Assembly: GCA_963847965.1 (NCBI GenBank)
Contig: CAWKCG010000050.1
Location: forward strand, 124,001 to 188,000
DNA: 64,000 nt
Direction: 5' to 3'
Source: Palsa-504 sp963847965
GTDB lineage: Bacteria > Actinomycetota > Actinomycetes > Streptosporangiales > Streptosporangiaceae
Shown here: positions 58,444-64,000 of the stretch, piece by piece
How the letters are laid out: every line of letters begins with the position of its first letter
Numbering within the stretch: position 1 is the first letter of the stretch
Program-made: the position numbers and the translations under genes
Notes under the pieces: generated by a model
What the model saw: only the letters and a program-made list of their open reading frames with translations
What the model was told of the DNA's origin: nothing
Databases searched by the model: none

Positions 58444-61400
58444 ATGACCGGTTTGCTCGACGGCCTGCGCTGGCGGCTGGTCGGGCCGTTCCGCGGCGGC
58501 CGCTCGGTAGCGGTGGCCGGCCATCCGGCAGACCGGCTGACGTTCTACTTCGGGTCGACTGGCGGCGGGGTATGGAAGACCACCGACGCCGGACAGAGCT
58601 GGCGCAACGTCAGCGACGGCTTCTTCAGGCGGGCGTCGGTGGGCGCGCTCGCGGTCAGCGAGGCGAATCCGAACGTGATCTACGCGGGGATGGGTGAGGC
58701 GTGCCTGCGCAACACCGTCTCGCACGGCGACGGCGTCTACCGCTCGGCCGACGGCGGCCGGACCTGGGTCCACCGCGGGCTCGCCGAGACCAGGCACATC
58801 GGGCGGGTCCGGGTCGACCCTCAGGATCCGGCCCGGGTGTACGTGGCGGCGCTCGGCCACGCGCACGGGCCGAACCCCGAGCGCGGCGTGTACCGCTCGG
58901 CGGACGGCGGCGCGAGCTGGGAGCACGTGCTCGACCGCGGCCCCGATGCGGGCGCGGTCGACCTGTGCCTGGACCGGGCCAACCCGCGGCGGCTGTACGC
59001 GGCGACCTGGCAGGTGCGCAGGCTCCCGTGGCGGCTGGACTCCGGCGGGGAGGGCAGCGGGCTGTGGCGGACCGACGACGGCGGGGACTCGTGGACCGAG
59101 CTGTCCGGAAAGCCTGGCCTGCCCAAGGGGCCGCTCGGCCGGATCGGGGTGGCCGCTGCGCCAGCGCGCGAGGGGCGCGTGTGGGCTCTCGTCGAGGCCG
59201 AGGACGGAGGCGTGTACCGCTCCGACGACTTCGGTGAGCACTGGCTGCGGCTGTCCGAGCAGTGGGACCTGCGCTGGCGGCCGTTCTACTACAGCCATAT
59301 CTTCGCCGACCCAGCGGACGCGGACACGGTCTGGGTGCTGGCGAACAGCCCGATGAAGTCGGTCGATGCGGGCCAGACGTTCGCCAAGATCCCCCAGCAG
59401 CACGGGGACAACCACGACCTGTGGATCGACCCGAACGAGCCCGGCCGGCTCATCCTCGGCCATGACGGCGGCGGCTCGGTGAGCCTGGACGGCGGCCAGA
59501 GCTGGTCGCCGGTGCTGAACCAGGCGACGGCCGAGCTGTACCACGTCACCACCGACACCCGCCGGCCGTACCGGGTCTACGCGTCGCAGCAGGACAACAG
59601 CAGCCTCTCGCTGGCCACCCAGTCTGAGGCCGGCGCGATCACCAGCCGGGAGTTCTATCCGGTGGGCGGCGGCGAGTCAGGCTACATCGCGGTTGACCCG
59701 CGCGACCCGGACATCGTGTTCGCCAGCGACTACAACGGGGAGGTCACCCGCTACGATCACCGGACGAGGACCGCGGAGTCGATCTGGGTGTGGCCGGACT
59801 GGCGGCGCGGCGGCGGCGCCGGCGGTGAACGGTACCGGTTCAACTGGACGACCCCGCTGCTCATCTCCCCGCACGACCCTGATCTGCTCTACATCGCGGG
59901 TAACCGCATCTTCGCCTCGAGAGACCAGGGGGGCACCTGGGAGCCGGTCAGCCCGGACCTGACCCGCAACGACCCGGACAAGCTGCGCAGCTCCGGGCTG
60001 ATCACCACGGAGAACATCGGCGCGGAGTACTGGTGCACGGTGTTCACGCTGGCCGAGTCGCCGCTGCGGCAGGGCCTGCTGTGGGCAGGCACCGACGACG
60101 GGCTCGTGCACGTCAGCGAGGATGCGGGCGGCTCGTGGCGGGAGGTGACGCCGCGCGACCTGCCGGAGTGGACGGTGGTCAGCATCCTCGAGCCGTCGCC
60201 GCACGACCCGGCGGCCTGCTACCTGGCCGCCGAGAACCACAGGCAGGACGACTTCGCCCCATGCCTGCTGCGGACCGCCGATCTCGGCGCCACCTGGCAG
60301 CGGATCGACGCGGGGATCCCCGACGGCGAGTTCTGCCGGGTGATCAGGGCCGATCCGGCCCGGGCCGGTCTGCTGTACGTCGGCACGGAGGCGGGAGTCT
60401 ACGTCTCCTACGACGACGGCGCGAGCTGGCACTCCTGCCGCGGCAACCTGCCGGTGGTGCCCGTACACGACTTGCACATCAAGGGCGACGAGCTGGTCGC
60501 GGCCACTCACGGCCGGTCGATCTGGATCCTCGACGAGCTGCCCGCGCTGCGGGTCGGCCCGGCTCCGCGCGAGAGCCAGGCCGACGATGCGGGGCACGCC
60601 GGAGGCGAAGGCCATCACCCACACGAGGGCAGGGCCGGCGATGTCCGCGTCTACCCGCCGCACCCGTTCGTGCGGTGGGCAGGCCAGCGGGATCCCGGCG
60701 GCGAAGCCAAGCGAGGCAAGGCCGAGGGCGGGCCCCGCCGATCCATTGCCTGGGCCTTTGGGGTGGCCAACGTGACCGTGCTGAACCAGCCGGTGCCGGG
60801 CCGCGACGAGTCCGAGGCCCGGCTGCTCGATGCGGGCAGCAACCCGCCCGCCGGGGCGGTCATCCTCTACGAGCTGCCCGAGCCCGGGGACCGGGAACTC
60901 ACCATCACGATCCTGGACGCCGCAGGCGCCGAGATCCGGCGGTTCACCACCAAGCCGCGGGACGAGGAGCCGAAGCCGGAGCGAGAGGCAGACAGCAAGG
61001 AGCGCCAGCCCGAGCCGCCGCACCCGCCCCGGCGGGCCGGCCTCAACCGGTTTACCTGGGACGGCGCGCACGCGCCCGCCACGAAGATCGTGGTCGACGC
61101 CGCGGACGAGGACATGATCGACGAGTTCGCTCCGCCGGCCCTGCCCGGGACGTACCAGGTCCGGGTACAGCTCGGCGACAGCGAGTCCTCGGCCAGCCTG
61201 GAAATCCGGCTGGACCCGCGAAACGAGCCGCCCCGCGAAGCCGTCGAGGATCGGCACCGGCTGCTCACCAGGGCGTACCGGCAGTGGTCCGCCCTGAACG
61301 AGACCGTCAACCGGCTGCGCAGGATCAACCAGGCCCTGGGCCGCTGGATCCCCGAGCAGGAAGCGGCAGCGGACGGCGCACCCGCGGCCGGGGCGACGGG

Positions 61401-61804
61401 CCGATTACGGGGCCGAGACCGGCGCCGACGGCCACCCGGAGGAGGGGAGCCAGGCGGTCGGCGCGCCAGGCGCAGACCTGGCCGCGGCCGCCACCGAACT
61501 CCGCGACGTGCTCACCGGCATCGAGGACAAGCTGACCGCGACCGGCGTGAAGGGCTGGAACCTGGAGCGGCTGATCTCGGCGCGCCCGATCCAGCCCGAC
61601 CTGCGGCTGGCCCGGATCATCCTGATGCTCGCCGAGGGCGTCGGCGCGGTGCCCCGGTCCACCCGCGAGGTGGCCGAGGACCTGATCGACCAGGTCGGCG
61701 CCGAGCTCGACCGCTTCGCCGAGGCCGTGGAGGGACCTGTCGCCGATTTCGAGCGGAGGCTGCGCGAGAGCGAAGTGCCGATCCTGGACCGCCCGGCGCC
61801 TTAG
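58444..61804 (+). pseudogene. VPS10/BNR-repeat beta-propeller protein gene with a +1 frameshift near the 3' end
   Basis: About 1,119 residues when corrected. Residues 1-700 form a ten-bladed sortilin/VPS10-like propeller with many BNR Asp-boxes (STGGGVWKTTDAGQSW, GVYRSADGGRTW, GLWRTDDGGDSW). The rest matches the C-terminal part of bacterial glycosyl-hydrolase-annotated VPS10 proteins (an Ig-like domain around GLNRFTWDGAHAPATKIVVD, then helices). The frame is lost near 61380-61402; the next frame gives ADYGAETGADGHPEEG and continues with LTGIEDKLTATGVKGWNLER to a stop at 61802-61804. No signal peptide, unlike most homologues. Start ATG 58444 behind CGGAGGATGG. Function of the family is unproven. 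Confidence 0.82.
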
Positions 61805-61820
61805 CCGCCGGGGTGTTGCC

Positions 61821-62078
61821 TCAGGAAGGACTCTGACTGGCCGCGGCGCGGAGCCGCCAGTCCCGCCGCGCCGTAGCGCCCACGGCAGCGGCGACGACCA
61901 GCAGGACCGCCACGATCATCCACTCGAAACTGCCGTTGTGGTGATCTGGGTCCCATCCCGTCAGAGCCTCGATCCAGTCGTGCCAGAAGATGGTGAGCAC
62001 TCCCAGGGCACCTGCGAACGATGCGATCGCGGTCTCCGCGACGACGCGGACCCTCGAAGGCTTGAGGGCCTTGTCCAT
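61821..62078 (-). CDS. Small membrane protein with two transmembrane helices
   Basis: An 85-residue protein. A short basic N-terminus (MDKALKPSRVRVVAET) leads into helix 1 (IASFAGALGVLTIFW), then an acidic loop HDWIEALTGWDPDHHNGSFE and helix 2 (WMIVAVLLVVAAAVGATA), ending in a basic tail. The loop sequence recurs in actinobacterial small membrane proteins of unknown function. It stands alone, convergent with the VPS10 gene and with a start ATG at 62078. Confidence 0.7.
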   Translation of the reverse strand: MDKALKPSRVRVVAETAIASFAGALGVLTIFWHDWIEALTGWDPDHHNGSFEWMIVAVLLVVAAAVGATARRDWRLRAAASQSPS

Positions 62079-62212
62079 AGCCGGCTCCTTTCTGGCGTCC
62101 GTTCCCAGGTCTCGTTCACGTGCACAGGATGTCAGAGCCCAGACTCAAACCAAAGCGTCCCGCCTTCACCGTGCTGGTGCGGTCGGCTGTCGTTCGGCGC
62201 CTTGGCTTGCAC

Positions 62213-62986
62213 TCATGGCCGCACGGACGAGCCGGCGTCGCTTAGCACGTGCTCAACCCAGACGTTCGGCTCCACGTAGACAGCGTGATCATGTTCCGCA
62301 TCGCAGTGCACGGGGACCAGCGCCTCCGGCACGATCACGTCGCCGGTACGGTCGAATGGCAGTCCGGTCCATTCCCGCCACTGCGCGAGCGAGCCAGCCA
62401 TGACCATAGATGCCGGTGCTACCTGCCTGATCCTCCCGCCGATTCGCGCGTGCACTCGTAGCCACGGGTCGGCGGGCCAGCCATCTTCCCGCACCATCGT
62501 GATGTATTCGGCCATCGGCAGGTTCGGATACCGGTGCTTGCCGTTTGGCCGCACCGGCGCCACCAGGCGGGTTAGCCCGGCGTCCCGGGCCGCATCACGG
62601 AGGGCGGCCAGCATCCGGTGGGACAGGCCGTTCCCCCGATACGCGTGTCCGATCAGGATTTCCACCGCGGAGGCGATGTCTGGCGCGCGGCCGGCCAGCA
62701 GGTCGTCAAACGCCCAAATCGTCACCCGGTCTAGCCCGCCCGCTGGCAGGGCGCCCCGGCCCGGCAGGTCAAGGGCAAACGCTAGGGCCCGGGCGGTGGC
62801 GGCGACTGCCCCGCCGGCGTCCGTCGCCACCGCGCACAAGTGCGGAAAGGTAGGCGCTATCTGCCCAAAGAATGCGTTCATCACCGGATCTGCACCCATG
62901 AACTCCGGCCAGGCCGAATCAACTTCGTACACCCGGTCGATCAGATCGGGCCGCTCGCTGAGGCGGTGGATGATCACGTCGGTCAT
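62213..62986 (-). CDS. GNAT-family N-acetyltransferase
   Basis: A 257-residue cytoplasmic acetyltransferase. The acetyl-CoA-binding motif A is EILIGHAYRGNGLSHRMLAA (R-x-x-G-x-G/A with Arg and Gly kept), followed by helix LRDAARDAGLTRLVAPVRPN. The C-terminal half, with a WPADPWLRVHARIGGRI segment, matches a sub-family of larger GNATs. The acceptor is unknown. Its start overlaps the stop of the TolB-like gene by ATGA, so the two form an operon. Confidence 0.85.
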   Translation of the reverse strand: MTDVIIHRLSERPDLIDRVYEVDSAWPEFMGADPVMNAFFGQIAPTFPHLCAVATDAGGAVAATARALAFALDLPGRGALPAGGLDRVTIWAFDDLLAGRAPDIASAVEILIGHAYRGNGLSHRMLAALRDAARDAGLTRLVAPVRPNGKHRYPNLPMAEYITMVREDGWPADPWLRVHARIGGRIRQVAPASMVMAGSLAQWREWTGLPFDRTGDVIVPEALVPVHCDAEHDHAVYVEPNVWVEHVLSDAGSSVRP

Positions 62987-64000
62987 GGCGGGTCCGGTGA
63001 GGCCGAGGGTGGCGGTGAGGGTGCTTCATCCGGTCCTCCCCACTGAACGTAGATGACATCGGCTGGCCCGATAGTGGCTTGGACGCCCCTATCGACGCTG
63101 GCCACGATCACCCCCTTGCCGTGGCGCACCGCGGCGAAGTGAACCCGGTCGGGAGCCCAGGACGGGTCACTGTACACGCAGCCGCCGCATTGCAGGACGA
63201 TCTTGGCGCCCCCATGGCCGTCCGCCTCCCAGATGCCCGGCCTGTTGGCGGTGGTGAACAGGGGCTGCGGGCCGGGCGCCCACGCCAGCCCGGTCACGCC
63301 GCCGGGAATGCCGGTGACGAGCGGGTGCGCCTGGCCGCCGGACACCCCCACTACCGCGATGGTTCCCGAATGGATCCCCGTACCGGTCGGGGTGGTGCCG
63401 AAGGCGAGCTGGGTGCCATCCGGAGACCACGCTAGGGTGTCGTCGCCGCCTTGAAGGTTTACCTCGCTGCCCTTGATGACAGTTCTCCGCCCGGTCCCGT
63501 CCGCATTAATCACCTGGATTTCCGGGCTTTGGCCGTTGCCTGGCCAGTATAGGAACGCGATCCGGTTTCCCGAGGGTGACCAGGTGGGATCCACGAAACT
63601 GCCGATCCCGGAGTTCAAGGGGCCACTCAGGTAGTTGCTCCAGGCGCCCCTCGCCAGGTGGCCCTCAAGATCGGTGACGGTTATCATCCCCTCGCCAGCG
63701 AACGCCAGCTTGGTGCCGTCCGGCGAGAGGGCCGGGCTGGAGCAGCAAAGGGCGTCCCCGATCGGCAGCAGGCGACTGCCGGCGCCGGACGGGCTGATCT
63801 CGTGCATATACCAGTACAGGTGGGCTTTGCTGGCGGCAGAGGTGAGGAAGATGATGTGTCCCGGCAGGGCCCTGGGCGACGCCAGCGACGACCGGGTGGA
63901 ATCTGCGGGGGCTTTGCCAGTGCGGATCAGGTGCGGCAAAGCGACGGCTGCCGCGACGACCACGGCCGCGACGCCGAGCGCGATGAGCGCGTTGATCCCG
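62983..64000 (-). CDS. Membrane-anchored TolB/PD40-type beta-propeller protein, 5' end outside window
   Basis: At least 339 residues; the frame is open to the right edge, so the start lies outside. A transmembrane anchor (ALIALGVAAVVVAAAVALPH) is followed by an extracytoplasmic propeller of PD40/WD40-like repeats: SSPALSPDGTKLAFAGEG, VDPTWSPSGNRIAFLYW, TLAWSPDGTQLAFGTT and SDPSWAPDRVHFAAVRH. The C-terminus is a Pro/Ser-rich tail. Such proteins may bind envelope partners or act as sensor domains; an upstream sigma or anti-sigma domain could be part of the missing N-terminus. Confidence 0.8.
   Translation of the reverse strand, partial: GINALIALGVAAVVVAAAVALPHLIRTGKAPADSTRSSLASPRALPGHIIFLTSAASKAHLYWYMHEISPSGAGSRLLPIGDALCCSSPALSPDGTKLAFAGEGMITVTDLEGHLARGAWSNYLSGPLNSGIGSFVDPTWSPSGNRIAFLYWPGNGQSPEIQVINADGTGRRTVIKGSEVNLQGGDDTLAWSPDGTQLAFGTTPTGTGIHSGTIAVVGVSGGQAHPLVTGIPGGVTGLAWAPGPQPLFTTANRPGIWEADGHGGAKIVLQCGGCVYSDPSWAPDRVHFAAVRHGKGVIVASVDRGVQATIGPADVIYVQWGGPDEAPSPPPSASPDPP

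Noticed and set aside
1..64000. tRNA, rRNA, CRISPR arrays and insertion sequences
   Set aside because: None was found by eye: no conserved T-loop or rRNA strings, no regular repeat-spacer array, and no transposase-like protein with flanking inverted repeats. A covariance-model search would be needed to be sure about small RNAs.

Overview
The window is about 64 kb of very GC-rich DNA with the gene style of a high-GC actinobacterium. Many starts are GTG, neighbouring genes often overlap by ATGA or GTGA, and the families present point the same way: a DUF222/HNH (13E12-type) protein, an MptB-like mannosyltransferase, a stand-alone LigD polymerase, a Pkn-type kinase with WD40 repeats, WXG100-like proteins and an Rv2629/Balon-like protein. 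I would place it in Actinomycetota, possibly near Streptosporangiales, but the genus cannot be fixed from the sequence alone. I saw no rRNA, tRNA, CRISPR array, insertion sequence or prophage.

Layout. 0-9 kb: MFS and DMT transporters, an AsnC-type regulator, a GATase1 protein, ribokinase, a CYTH-CHAD protein translationally coupled to a ParA ATPase, a pterin-dehydratase/VOC fusion and an alpha/beta hydrolase. 9-13.2 kb: a Ser/Thr kinase with a seven-bladed WD40 domain, an ECF sigma factor, and three damaged genes (VOC, winged-helix regulator, LLM oxidoreductase remnant). 13.3-19 kb: RDD protein, DUF222/HNH protein, a sulfite-oxidase-like/ferredoxin-reductase/DUF6510 trio and an Nramp transporter. 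18.8-30.4 kb: a complete propane/Mim-type soluble diiron monooxygenase operon (prmA-B-C-D, amidohydrolase, MIP18-like protein, alcohol dehydrogenase, dedicated GroEL) with a divergent AcoR/MimR-type activator and repeated palindromic candidate operators.

30-39.5 kb: a YaaH-like membrane protein, a kinase-less sensor-like membrane protein, a coiled-coil protein, an RDD protein coupled to a nonapeptide-repeat protein, an MptB-like glycosyltransferase, LigD polymerase and a Balon/Rv2629-like hibernation factor. 39.7-45.5 kb: a compact type-VII-like locus made of an FtsK/SpoIIIE ATPase, two WXG100-like proteins, a coiled-coil protein with a ParB-like C-terminus, and two small accessory genes. 47.3-57.4 kb: nine tightly packed genes that look like an undescribed sugar-oxidising system: an intracellular GH15 enzyme, two FAD-GDH-like GMC oxidoreductases that both keep the 3Fe-4S cysteine spacing, two matching small subunits without Tat signals, a VioB-type ferritin-like protein, two xylose-isomerase-like TIM barrels and a nitrobindin-like protein. 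A TetR gene lies convergent to it. 58-64 kb: a VPS10/BNR propeller protein, a small membrane protein, a GNAT acetyltransferase and a TolB-like propeller protein cut by the window edge.

Six frameshifts in five otherwise conserved genes (VOC, winged-helix regulator, adh, the FtsK gene twice, the VPS10 gene) all have the same sense, one extra base. That could be residual sequencing or assembly error, or recent decay; it affects how those five genes should be read.
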